Positions 51,492 through 61,217 of a stretch of 64,000 nt of DNA are shown here, in pieces (the first letter of the stretch is position 1; each line of letters starts with the position of its first letter). This DNA is from Bacteroidota bacterium (GTDB lineage: Bacteria; Bacteroidota; Bacteroidia; Chitinophagales; Chitinophagaceae): contig JAIUNW010000004.1 in assembly GCA_020161535.1 (NCBI GenBank), positions 62,001 to 126,000 of the forward strand. Direction: 5' to 3'. The notes beneath the pieces were generated by a model. It was given only the letters and a program-made list of their open reading frames with translations. It made no database searches and was not told where the DNA came from. The position numbers and the translations under genes were made by a program.

Positions 51492-54407
51492 ATGAAGAAA
51501 CTGGCATTGGCGCTGACCTCTTTTATTCTCACCTCTTTTGTTTTTGCACAAGACCCCCGCGCCACTGCCTGGGTGGATAGTGTTTTTAAAACTTTATCGG
51601 AGCAGGAGAAGATTGCACAACTGATGATTGTGCGCGTATCGACCCTGAAAAATGGGCAGCCCTATTTTTATGATGCAGAAGTACAGGAAGCCATCCGAAA
51701 ATACAATATCGGCGGATTGTGCCTTTTCCAGGGCGGACCCATACAGCAGGCACAACGCGTTAACCAGTTTCAATCGATGGCTAAAACACCGCTGCTCGTT
51801 ACCATCGATGGGGAATGGGGGCTGGGCATGCGATTCGACAGTGTGCAGGCCCTGCCCAAACAAATGATGCTGGGTGCCACCAGCGATCCCAATATCATGT
51901 ATGACTATGGGAAGATCGTGGCCGACCAGTGCCGCCGCATGGGCATTCAGGTCAATTACGCACCGGTGGTGGATGTCAATAACAACCCCGACAACCCTGT
52001 TATCAATGATCGCTCGTTTGGCGAAGACAGAAATAAAGTGGCCCAACTTGGCATTCAATACATGCGCGGTTTGCAAGAGAACGGCGTGATGGCAACGGCC
52101 AAACATTTTCCGGGGCATGGTGATGTGTCGGTTGATAGTCACTATGACCTGCCGGTTATCAACAAAACAAGGCGGCAACTGGATTCACTGGAGTTGTATC
52201 CCTTTAAAGAAATTTTCAAAGCAGGGGTAGATGCGGTTATGATTGCACATTTATCCATTCCGGTGATCGACAACAGCCCGAATCGCGCTACGTCTATTTC
52301 ACCGAAAGCCGTAAACGGATTGTTACGTGAAGACTTACATTTCAAAGGACTCAGCTTCACCGACGCGCTCGAAATGCAGGGCGTGGCCAAATATTATCCC
52401 GATGGCGAAATTTCTGCACAATCACTCATTGCCGGTAACGACCTGCTCTGCCTGCCCGGCGATATTCCGGGTAGTATCAAAGCCATTAAAAAAGCCATCC
52501 GCAAAAAACAATTGTATTGGCAGGACATTGACTTAAAGGTTAAAAAATTGCTCTACGCCAAATACAAATATGGGCTTGCCACACGCAGCAGCATCGACCT
52601 GCGCAACCTGACGGAAGACCTCAACAAAGACCTTCCTGCCATGCGCCGTCGCGTGGCCGAAGAGGCGGTGACCCTGCTGCGCAACGACGAAAAATTACTG
52701 CCTTATCCGCCGTCAGGCGCATCGAACCGACGGGTGGCCTATGTGGGCATCGGCAGCAATAAAGACAACCGCTTTGCAGAAAGACTTCGCAGCGATTACA
52801 ATGCGCACGTGTATTATTTCGACTATACGATCGACAGTGCCAAGGCCGATGCGCTGCTGGCGTTGATGCGTAACCGTTATGACCTTGTGGTACTGGGTAT
52901 GCACAGTTATGAAAGAAAACCTGCGCGCAATTTCGGGCTGAGCAGTGCTGCCCTGTACCTGGCATCGAAGCTGGAACAAGAACAGCACCTGGTCACCGTG
53001 TATTTCGGCAATCCCTATGCCATTCGCAATAGTTGTTTCAACAAGACCTTGATTGCGGCTTATGAAGACGATGCCATTACGCAAGAAACCGTTGCCGATT
53101 TTATCAACGGAAAATTTACCGCCCGGGGCAAGCTACCGGTATCGGTATGTGAGAACCTGGCCTTCGGTGCCGGCCTGGTATCTATGCGTTTGTTGCAGGA
53201 AACAGATCCTGCGAGTGTGGGCTTGAAAGCGACGGTGCTAACACGCATTGATTCTATTTGTCTCGATGCCATCAAACAAAAAGCCATTCCCGGTTGTGTG
53301 GTGCTGGTTGCCCGCGATGGAAAGATCGCTTACGAAAAGGCTTTCGGCACTTATGCTTATACGGATTCTACGGCAGTGCGGGTAGAAACGCTTTATGACC
53401 TCGCTTCGGTAACCAAGATCATGGCCACCACGCTCAGCGTTATGAAATTGTATGACGAAGGCAAACTTTCGCTCGATAAGACGCTGGGCGATTATTTGCC
53501 TTGGACCAGGGGCAGTGATAAAGCCGGGCTCGTTATTAAAAACGTGTTGCTGCACGAAGCGGGATTGGTGGCCTTTATTCCGTTTTATAAAAACACCATC
53601 GATGCCGATGGCATTCCGCTCAGCACCATTTACAGTAATAAAAAAGACTCGTCGTTCCCGATACGTGTGGCACAAAACCTCTTTTTGCGCAAGGGCTATA
53701 CTGATACTTTGTATCAAACCATTTTGAAAAGTCCGCTGGGCCCTGCCGGTAAATACATTTACAGCGACAACGATTTTATTTTTCTGGGAAAAGTAGTGGA
53801 AGCCATCAGTGGCAAGCCGCTGGATCAATATGTGCGTGAAACTTTTTACGAACCCTTGATGCTGACCCAAACCGGTTTTAAACCCCGCGAAAGATTTCCC
53901 GCTAACTATGCAGCACCCACAGAGAACGAACCGGTTTTTCGTCGGCAGTTGCTACAGGGGGATGTACACGATCCGGGTGCGGCCATGTTTGGTGGTGTAG
54001 CCGGGCACGCGGGCTTGTTCAGCAATGTGTATGAACTATCGGTGCTGGCGCAAATGCTGTTGAACAAGGGAACATTCAATGGCATCCAATTTTATAAACC
54101 GTCTACCATTGATTTGTTTACGGCATACGGTAGTAATAATCCTGCGAGTCGCCGGGGACTTGGTTTTGACAAGCCGGAAAAAGACAATGCTACCCGCGCG
54201 GAGCCTTATCCCTCGAAATCAGCACCGGCGCAGACCTTCGGGCATACCGGTTTCACGGGCACTTGCATTTGGATGGATCCGGTTAATAACCTCACCTATA
54301 TTTTCCTGAGCAACCGGGTCAATAACAATGGTGATGCGGGTAAATTCGGCCGCATGAATGTGCGACCCAATGTACAGGAAACGATTTATCGCGCACTACA
54401 ACCCTGA
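51492..54407 (+). CDS. Fusion of NagZ-like GH3 beta-N-acetylhexosaminidase and serine hydrolase (beta-lactamase/PBP class C)
   Basis: 971 residues. Signal peptide (1-19). GH3 domain about 25-370: LVTIDGEWGLGMRF, KHFPGHGDVSVDSHYDLP (NagZ His-Asp loop) and catalytic Asp291 in FTDALEMQGV. A middle region (about 380-580) resembles the GH3 C-terminal domain. From about 590 a beta-lactamase-like domain carries ASVTK (Ser639, Lys642), YSDND as the YxN motif and HTGFTG as the KTG equivalent. The two activities would cut glycan and peptide parts of muropeptides in the periplasm. Such fusions are known in Bacteroidota. Confidence 0.9.
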   Translation: MKKLALALTSFILTSFVFAQDPRATAWVDSVFKTLSEQEKIAQLMIVRVSTLKNGQPYFYDAEVQEAIRKYNIGGLCLFQGGPIQQAQRVNQFQSMAKTPLLVTIDGEWGLGMRFDSVQALPKQMMLGATSDPNIMYDYGKIVADQCRRMGIQVNYAPVVDVNNNPDNPVINDRSFGEDRNKVAQLGIQYMRGLQENGVMATAKHFPGHGDVSVDSHYDLPVINKTRRQLDSLELYPFKEIFKAGVDAVMIAHLSIPVIDNSPNRATSISPKAVNGLLREDLHFKGLSFTDALEMQGVAKYYPDGEISAQSLIAGNDLLCLPGDIPGSIKAIKKAIRKKQLYWQDIDLKVKKLLYAKYKYGLATRSSIDLRNLTEDLNKDLPAMRRRVAEEAVTLLRNDEKLLPYPPSGASNRRVAYVGIGSNKDNRFAERLRSDYNAHVYYFDYTIDSAKADALLALMRNRYDLVVLGMHSYERKPARNFGLSSAALYLASKLEQEQHLVTVYFGNPYAIRNSCFNKTLIAAYEDDAITQETVADFINGKFTARGKLPVSVCENLAFGAGLVSMRLLQETDPASVGLKATVLTRIDSICLDAIKQKAIPGCVVLVARDGKIAYEKAFGTYAYTDSTAVRVETLYDLASVTKIMATTLSVMKLYDEGKLSLDKTLGDYLPWTRGSDKAGLVIKNVLLHEAGLVAFIPFYKNTIDADGIPLSTIYSNKKDSSFPIRVAQNLFLRKGYTDTLYQTILKSPLGPAGKYIYSDNDFIFLGKVVEAISGKPLDQYVRETFYEPLMLTQTGFKPRERFPANYAAPTENEPVFRRQLLQGDVHDPGAAMFGGVAGHAGLFSNVYELSVLAQMLLNKGTFNGIQFYKPSTIDLFTAYGSNNPASRRGLGFDKPEKDNATRAEPYPSKSAPAQTFGHTGFTGTCIWMDPVNNLTYIFLSNRVNNNGDAGKFGRMNVRPNVQETIYRALQP

Positions 54408-54433
54408 TGAGGTGGCGGCACAGGCTGAACTAA

Positions 54434-55787
<1,354 letters not shown>

Positions 55788-55826
55788 GGGGGGCAAGAAT
55801 TTTGGTCACTAACTAATATAAGTGCT

Positions 55827-56132
55827 ATGATAAGCGCGTTCATCGAAAAAATTCCGTCCTGGCTCAGGAACAAGTACGTACTCTGCGCCTTGGTTTTCGT
55901 GGTCTGGATTGTTTTTTTCGATGACCGCGATATCATCACCACCCATTTCCGGTACAAGAAAGAGCTCAATAGCCTGGAAGACAGCAAGCAGTATTATGAA
56001 AAGCAGATTGCAGCTACCCGGGCCGAGCTCAGCAAGCTGAAATCAGATCCGGCTTCTTTGGAGAAATACGCGCGCGAACAGTATCGCATGAAGAAAGACA
56101 ACGAGGATTTATATATTATCCGGCCTTTTTGA
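55827..56132 (+). CDS. FtsB/DivIC-type septum formation protein
   Basis: 101 residues. One membrane helix (about 17-33: KYVLCALVFVVWIVFFDD) followed by a coiled coil (about 45-75: LNSLEDSKQYYEKQIAATRAELSKL) and the family tail LEKYAREQYRMKKDNEDLYII. It recruits division proteins to the septum with FtsL/FtsQ. Placement after eno is the conserved location of ftsB. Confidence 0.9.
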   Translation: MISAFIEKIPSWLRNKYVLCALVFVVWIVFFDDRDIITTHFRYKKELNSLEDSKQYYEKQIAATRAELSKLKSDPASLEKYAREQYRMKKDNEDLYIIRPF

Positions 56133-56241
56133 TTTTTTTTTGATGTCGTCACAATAATGTAATCTTCACGGTCGTTTATGGAAACGGACACCGCCCGGAT
56201 TGGACCCCGGGTGAATTTACTGGACAATAAATGGTTTGCTC

Positions 56242-56478
56242 ATGTCACTCTTTACTCAGGAAGACCTCCTGCTCTATTTTTACAAAGAAACTTCTGTTGA
56301 ACAAAACGCCGCAATCGAATCAGCATTGCTGACTGATTTCTCCCTTCGTGAAGAATATGAGTCGCTGCTTGAAATGATGCAACCCCTGAATCAACCCCTC
56401 GAAGCCCCTCGTACTGAGGTGATTATGAGCGTGTTGAATTATGCACGCGAAGCTGTGGAAGCAACGCATGACCACTAA
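56242..56478 (+). CDS. Small acidic protein of unknown function
   Basis: 78 residues from the ATG at 56242. Acidic N-terminus MSLFTQEDLLLYFYKETS, then a helical body (EQNAAIESALLTDFSLREEYESLLEMM) and a tail EAPRTEVIMSVLNYAREAVEA. The layout recalls the cytosolic N-terminal helices of anti-sigma factors, but there is no membrane helix. It overlaps nth by 11 bp, so it is real by context. I do not recognise the family. Confidence 0.6.
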   Translation: MSLFTQEDLLLYFYKETSVEQNAAIESALLTDFSLREEYESLLEMMQPLNQPLEAPRTEVIMSVLNYAREAVEATHDH

Positions 56479-57139
56479 GGAGCGTTATCAGCAGGTCATA
56501 GATTATTTCCAACAACAGGCCCCCGATGCTGCCACTGAGCTGTTTTACGACAGCCCGTACCAGCTTTTGGTGGCGGTTGTGCTTTCAGCCCAGTGCACCG
56601 ACAAGCGGGTGAATTTGACCACGCCCGACCTTTTCAAACAGTTTCCCAACCCCAAAGCGCTGGCCAAAGCAGAACCGGAAGACATCTTCCCCCTTATCAA
56701 AAGCATCTCTTACCCCAATAACAAAGCAAAGCACCTCGCGGGACTGGGCCGGATGATCATGGCCGATTTCAACGGCGAAATACCCATGACCGTTGATGAA
56801 TTGGTCAGGTTGCCGGGAGTGGGTCGCAAAACCGCCAATGTCATCACTTCGGTGATTGATGCCCAGCCCAATATGGCGGTTGATACCCATGTTTTTAGGG
56901 TGTCGGCCCGCATCGGGCTTACCACCCGCGCCAAAACGCCCCTCGCCGCCGAGCGGCAACTGATCAAAAACATTCCTAAAGAATTGATTCACAAGGCGCA
57001 TCACTGGCTGATTTTACACGGCAGGTATGTTTGCACCGCAAGAACACCCCATTGCGACCGATGCGGTCTACGCGCCGTTTGCCGCTTTTACAACCGCCAG
57101 GAAGCAAAAGCTACAAGCGTTTCCACTCGTGGTAAGTAG
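56468..57139 (+). CDS. nth: Endonuclease III (DNA glycosylase/AP lyase)
   Basis: 223 residues from the ATG at 56468. Removes oxidised pyrimidines. Helix-hairpin-helix VRLPGVGRKTANVITSV with catalytic Asp in MAVDTHVFRV, Lys in LSAQCTDKRVN, and the 4Fe-4S cluster ligands C-x6-C-x2-C-x5-C in VCTARTPHCDRCGLRAVC. A full-length enzyme with a short Ser/Thr tail. Confidence 0.96.
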   Translation: MTTKERYQQVIDYFQQQAPDAATELFYDSPYQLLVAVVLSAQCTDKRVNLTTPDLFKQFPNPKALAKAEPEDIFPLIKSISYPNNKAKHLAGLGRMIMADFNGEIPMTVDELVRLPGVGRKTANVITSVIDAQPNMAVDTHVFRVSARIGLTTRAKTPLAAERQLIKNIPKELIHKAHHWLILHGRYVCTARTPHCDRCGLRAVCRFYNRQEAKATSVSTRGK

Positions 57140-57370
57140 GTAGGCAAACTGATAAATCCACTTCTAATTCTCCAACTTTCTACCGTCAAAACGGGTCTGT
57201 TCGTCGAAACGCTTTTTAACGTTTTGTTGATTGTCAGCGTTTTAGGGTGCTCGGAATCTTACTATAGGGCTTTTTCATGGGCTTTCTACTTTGAATCTAA
57301 GCATAAACGATTCTAATTTTCGTTTTAGTTATAGCCCGATCCGAACTCTGTAAAAACTAAAACCCGTACC

Positions 57371-58651
57371 ATGAAAACAAAGCCCTACGTGGTGGGCATT
57401 GGCAGCTGCCTGCTGTTAGTGTCATTGGCTTACTTTAAGCCCTACGTTAAGTTTTCACCCGACCCAACCGAGCAATCTGCCCAGAACCTCATGGCTTCAA
57501 AGCAGTTGTTGAATTATGAAAAATCCAGCATCCCGGGACTGGAAATAAAAACCCCGGCCAAAATCGCTGTTGTTAACAAACTGGCAGTAGCGAAAATGAA
57601 GAAGGTGGTGCCGAAAAAAGCCATCCCTTCGCCTGAAGAATCGACTGAAAAAACAGTTGAAGTGGCCGAATCACGCGCCGGTAAAGCGCGCGAAGCCCGT
57701 GAACTGTCGTCGGCTTACCAGCCGGTTTCACGATTTGACAAAAACGCCGCTGAAGAAGATGAGCGCGACAATGATGTAGCGCCTTATATAGCTTCCAACG
57801 ACAATGTGATTGTCAATGCCCCCAAGCCAGGTTCAACCAAGAATGCAGGCCGTACCGTGATCAACTATTCGGCCGGTGCTGAAATCGTTGAACACACTTC
57901 CAATCGTTTCCCGCACGAAAACCAGGAAACGGAACTGGCCATAAAAGATGAATCTGCCAACAAGTTCGCCGCTGCTGAAAAAGCAGAGAAGTCTTATTCT
58001 TTCCGCGGAAAGACTTCGGTAAAGTCGAGCCTGTTCAAATATATTCCGCCGTTCTGGGATGGCTTTTCAGAAGAGACCGGTCTCGACCGGGCCGATCGTG
58101 CTGAACTGCTGAGAAAAGCCCAGAAAATTGCCGCGATGGCTAGAAAGAATGGCTACAACACGGAGTTTGCCTTTCTGGTCGATATGAGTGTGAAGTCGAA
58201 CAAGAATCGCTTCTTTGTGGTAAACCTGAAGACCTTTACCATCGAAATGAGTGCGCTGGTAGCCCAGGGCCGTGGTTCTGAACGCTTAAACCTCGACAAG
58301 GATTACTCTAACCGCCCAGGCAGCAATTGCAGTTCCCTGGGTGTTTATAAAGTAGGTAAGCCGTACGAAGGCGACTTCGGCCGATCTTACAAACTGTATG
58401 GTATGGATGCCAGCAACAAAAATGCCTATGCACGTGCTATCGTATTGCATGCCATGGGTACCATTCCAAACCGGGAAACAAATTTCCCTATCTGGCAGAG
58501 CGAAGGTTGTCCCTCGGTTTCTCCTTCTGTACTGGAGGCCCTCGGTGCAAAAATCGACGCCAGTAAGAAACCAGTGTTGTTGTGGATGTATGATGACACC
58601 TACCTGAGCGAGTCTGGCAAAAGCGCTTCGTCCATTGCGATGGGCCGCTAA
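57371..58651 (+). CDS. Murein L,D-transpeptidase (YkuD_2-type catalytic domain)
   Basis: 426 residues. A hydrophobic anchor (about 5-22), then a long Ala/Lys/Glu-rich linker (about 35-215) with little predicted structure, then the YkuD_2 domain (about 240-420) with His360 in VLHAMG and catalytic Cys380 in WQSEGCPSVSP. SFRGKTSVKSSLFKYIP and PGSNCSSLGVYKVG precede. It would cross-link peptidoglycan or attach proteins to it. A strong terminator follows. Confidence 0.85.
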   Translation: MKTKPYVVGIGSCLLLVSLAYFKPYVKFSPDPTEQSAQNLMASKQLLNYEKSSIPGLEIKTPAKIAVVNKLAVAKMKKVVPKKAIPSPEESTEKTVEVAESRAGKAREARELSSAYQPVSRFDKNAAEEDERDNDVAPYIASNDNVIVNAPKPGSTKNAGRTVINYSAGAEIVEHTSNRFPHENQETELAIKDESANKFAAAEKAEKSYSFRGKTSVKSSLFKYIPPFWDGFSEETGLDRADRAELLRKAQKIAAMARKNGYNTEFAFLVDMSVKSNKNRFFVVNLKTFTIEMSALVAQGRGSERLNLDKDYSNRPGSNCSSLGVYKVGKPYEGDFGRSYKLYGMDASNKNAYARAIVLHAMGTIPNRETNFPIWQSEGCPSVSPSVLEALGAKIDASKKPVLLWMYDDTYLSESGKSASSIAMGR

Positions 58652-58738
58652 GCAGGCGCCAGGCAGCTATAGATCCGGGCAGGTTTTAGTGTATGCTGCC
58701 GGTGGCCAAGAACATTGATTAAATCGTTTAATAGACTG

Positions 58739-58766
58739 GTCCCGCAACTGAAAACAGTTGCGGGAC
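58739..58766 (+). terminator. Rho-independent terminator of the L,D-transpeptidase gene
   Basis: A 12-bp perfect stem (core CCCGCAACTG/CAGTTGCGGG) with loop AAAA followed by TTTTTTG. Confidence 0.9.
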
Positions 58767-58832
58767 TTTTTTGTGCAAGCCGGTAAATAAACATTCCTTC
58801 TGCTCTGTTGTTATTTGAACAACTACACTGTT

Positions 58833-61217
58833 ATGGGCAATTCAATTCCAGACATACTCGGCAGCCGAAGCAGACTGTCTTTCGCCCCCTTACTGGCCGC
58901 CTGGAAAAAACGGGCTGAAGAAGACCGTCCCGGCGCACGTCGGCTTTACCAGGCCTTGATGGAAAAGGTTGAACTATATCCTGAACTGGCACAACCCATT
59001 GAGGATAAAGAAATTCTGGTGAAACACAAGGATTGGATCGACTTGCTCATGACCACCCTTTTTCCCATAACGGCATCTGACGACAAAGACCTTTTTGCCG
59101 TTTGTGTTCCTTTTAAATTCGATTTCATTTATACCAGCGACCGTTTCCGGCACCAATTCCTGAACGAAGAAGGCTGTTTCCGGTTTATGGATGAACTGGT
59201 GAACGATGTGCCGATGGCCGAAGAGAAATGTTATACCGCGTATAAACTCGTCCTCGACAAAGCCTATGGCCGCAACCTAACGGGCAATTTAAATACGGTG
59301 ATGCGTTTTAACAACCCGCTTACCGGCCTCACCCAGCACTTCGAAATGGAAGTGGATACCAGCTTTATGGAAGTGAAGACCCACGGTGCGCTTCCGGCAT
59401 GGCAAAGCGCTTTCCAACCCTGCGACCTGACCGATTTGCGTAAAACCAATCAATTGCAGGACTGGTTGCCACTCGACCTGTTCAGCTTTGAAGGCCTTAC
59501 TATTATTCGCATCAAAGATGTGACGCCCCGGGAGGTGATCAGCAATATCAAAAACATCTTGTTAGAAAAGAAATTGCTGGAAGATGAGCAGATTTACAAC
59601 GGACTGGAAAATGAAATGCGGTCGCTGTTCGGTATCCCACAACTGAAACTACATGTAACCCCTTTGATGAACCTGACAGGCGCCGCCCGGAAAGCTGCTG
59701 ATGCCGAGCAGAAAAGCCAGTTGCTGCGATCGATTTACAATGAGAACCTTGGCCAGGCGGTGTTCGATCAGTTCCTGGCGGTTTTCGACGAGCGACAAGA
59801 GCCGCTATTGCTGCCGGTGATCGATAATGTCGCGATCAAAAAATATTCTTTCCTGCAAGTATTGGCCGATAAAGGTCTTTTCAGTGCGGCTTTTTTTCCG
59901 CTTCGCAGTGAAGGGAAATTACTGGGCATTATGTTAGCCGCGCATCCTGCACCCGGCTTGATCAATACCCACCATATTGCGGTGGCCACGCCCACGTTGC
60001 CGCTGTTTTCACTGGCACTTGAAAAAGCAGCCGAAGCCCTCGATTTGGAAGTAGACAATGTCATCAAAAAACATTTTACGGCTGTGCAATCGTCGGTAGA
60101 ATGGAAATTCACCGATGCAGCGCTTCAATATGTTTTGCAGAAACACCTCGGTGTGAAAGCGAAAATGGCGCCCATCACTTTCGATCATGTATTCCCGTTA
60201 TACGGCGCCATTGATGTACGCAATTCAACGGTGGTGCGAAACAACGCCATCCAACTCGATTTGCTGGAGCAGTTGAAATCGGCCGCTGCCATTGTAGAAA
60301 AAGCACTGTCTGCCACCCAGACCCCGCTGCTCAAAGAAATTGCTTACCGCATTGAAAAGTTCCAATACAATGTTTCCAATATTCTTTTTTCGGGCGATGA
60401 GATATTGATCGATCAGTTTTTGAAAGAAGAGTTGGTGGAGCTGTTCGAGCACCTGCGTATTATTGTTCCGTCGCTGCAAGCTGATATCGACCAGTATTTC
60501 AACAGCATCGACCCGCGGGTAAAATTGCAGGTTACACATCGCCATGAATTTGAAGACAGCATCACCTTGATCAACCAGGAATTGGCGCGGTATATCGACC
60601 AGGAACAAGAGCAGGCGCAGAAAATATTTCCGCATTATTTTGAGAGATTCGTCACCGATGGTGTTGACTTCAATATGTATATCGGTCAATCGATCACACC
60701 TGATAAACCGTTTGATGTATTTTATCTCCGAAACCTGAAGATGTGGCAGCTTTCAGCCCTCGCCGGTGCGGCCGTAATGGTAGCCAGGCTGCAGGAGAAA
60801 CTGTCGCTGCCTTTGCAAACCACGCAACTGATCCTTGCCCATAGCTTGCCGATTTCTATTAGCTTTCGAACGGCCGAACGCAAGTTCGATGTGGAGGGTG
60901 CGTATAATATTCGCTATGAGATTGTGAAGAAGCGAATTGATAAAGTACATCTGAAGGACAGCAACGAGCGGCTCACCCAACCCGGCAAACTGGCCATTGT
61001 TTATAGCCAGGCGAAAGAAGCGGCTGAATACATGGGCTATATCGAATACCTGCAAAACCAACAGATATTGACCACTGAAGTGGAGCAACTTGAGTTGGAA
61101 GAACTGCAAGGGGTTACCGGTCTAAAGGCCTTGCGTGTTGGTATCAACATGAACCGCGTATTGCCCGGCTCAGAACTGGAAACCGAGGGAGAGACTCGGC
61201 AGGCCTCCATCCTTTGA
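58833..61217 (+). CDS. Large cytosolic protein with GAF-like domain, function unknown
   Basis: 794 residues from the ATG at 58833 (MGNSIPDILGSRSRLSFAPLLAAWKKRAEEDRPGARRLY); a TTG six codons upstream is possible. No signal or membrane segment. The segment about 285-410 (LLRSIYNENLGQAVFDQFLAVFDERQE, SFLQVLADKGLFSAAFFPLRSEGKLLGIMLAAH) has the look of a GAF domain; the flanks are helical and lack known catalytic motifs. It may be a signalling or scaffold protein. Its 3' end overlaps the convergent barrel gene by 48 bp. Confidence 0.65.
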   Translation: MGNSIPDILGSRSRLSFAPLLAAWKKRAEEDRPGARRLYQALMEKVELYPELAQPIEDKEILVKHKDWIDLLMTTLFPITASDDKDLFAVCVPFKFDFIYTSDRFRHQFLNEEGCFRFMDELVNDVPMAEEKCYTAYKLVLDKAYGRNLTGNLNTVMRFNNPLTGLTQHFEMEVDTSFMEVKTHGALPAWQSAFQPCDLTDLRKTNQLQDWLPLDLFSFEGLTIIRIKDVTPREVISNIKNILLEKKLLEDEQIYNGLENEMRSLFGIPQLKLHVTPLMNLTGAARKAADAEQKSQLLRSIYNENLGQAVFDQFLAVFDERQEPLLLPVIDNVAIKKYSFLQVLADKGLFSAAFFPLRSEGKLLGIMLAAHPAPGLINTHHIAVATPTLPLFSLALEKAAEALDLEVDNVIKKHFTAVQSSVEWKFTDAALQYVLQKHLGVKAKMAPITFDHVFPLYGAIDVRNSTVVRNNAIQLDLLEQLKSAAAIVEKALSATQTPLLKEIAYRIEKFQYNVSNILFSGDEILIDQFLKEELVELFEHLRIIVPSLQADIDQYFNSIDPRVKLQVTHRHEFEDSITLINQELARYIDQEQEQAQKIFPHYFERFVTDGVDFNMYIGQSITPDKPFDVFYLRNLKMWQLSALAGAAVMVARLQEKLSLPLQTTQLILAHSLPISISFRTAERKFDVEGAYNIRYEIVKKRIDKVHLKDSNERLTQPGKLAIVYSQAKEAAEYMGYIEYLQNQQILTTEVEQLELEELQGVTGLKALRVGINMNRVLPGSELETEGETRQASIL

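Noticed and set aside
56178..56300. 40-codon frame starting METDTARIGPRVNLL between the ftsB-like gene and the small acidic gene
   Set aside because: Overlaps the better-supported 78-residue gene in another frame and matches nothing known.
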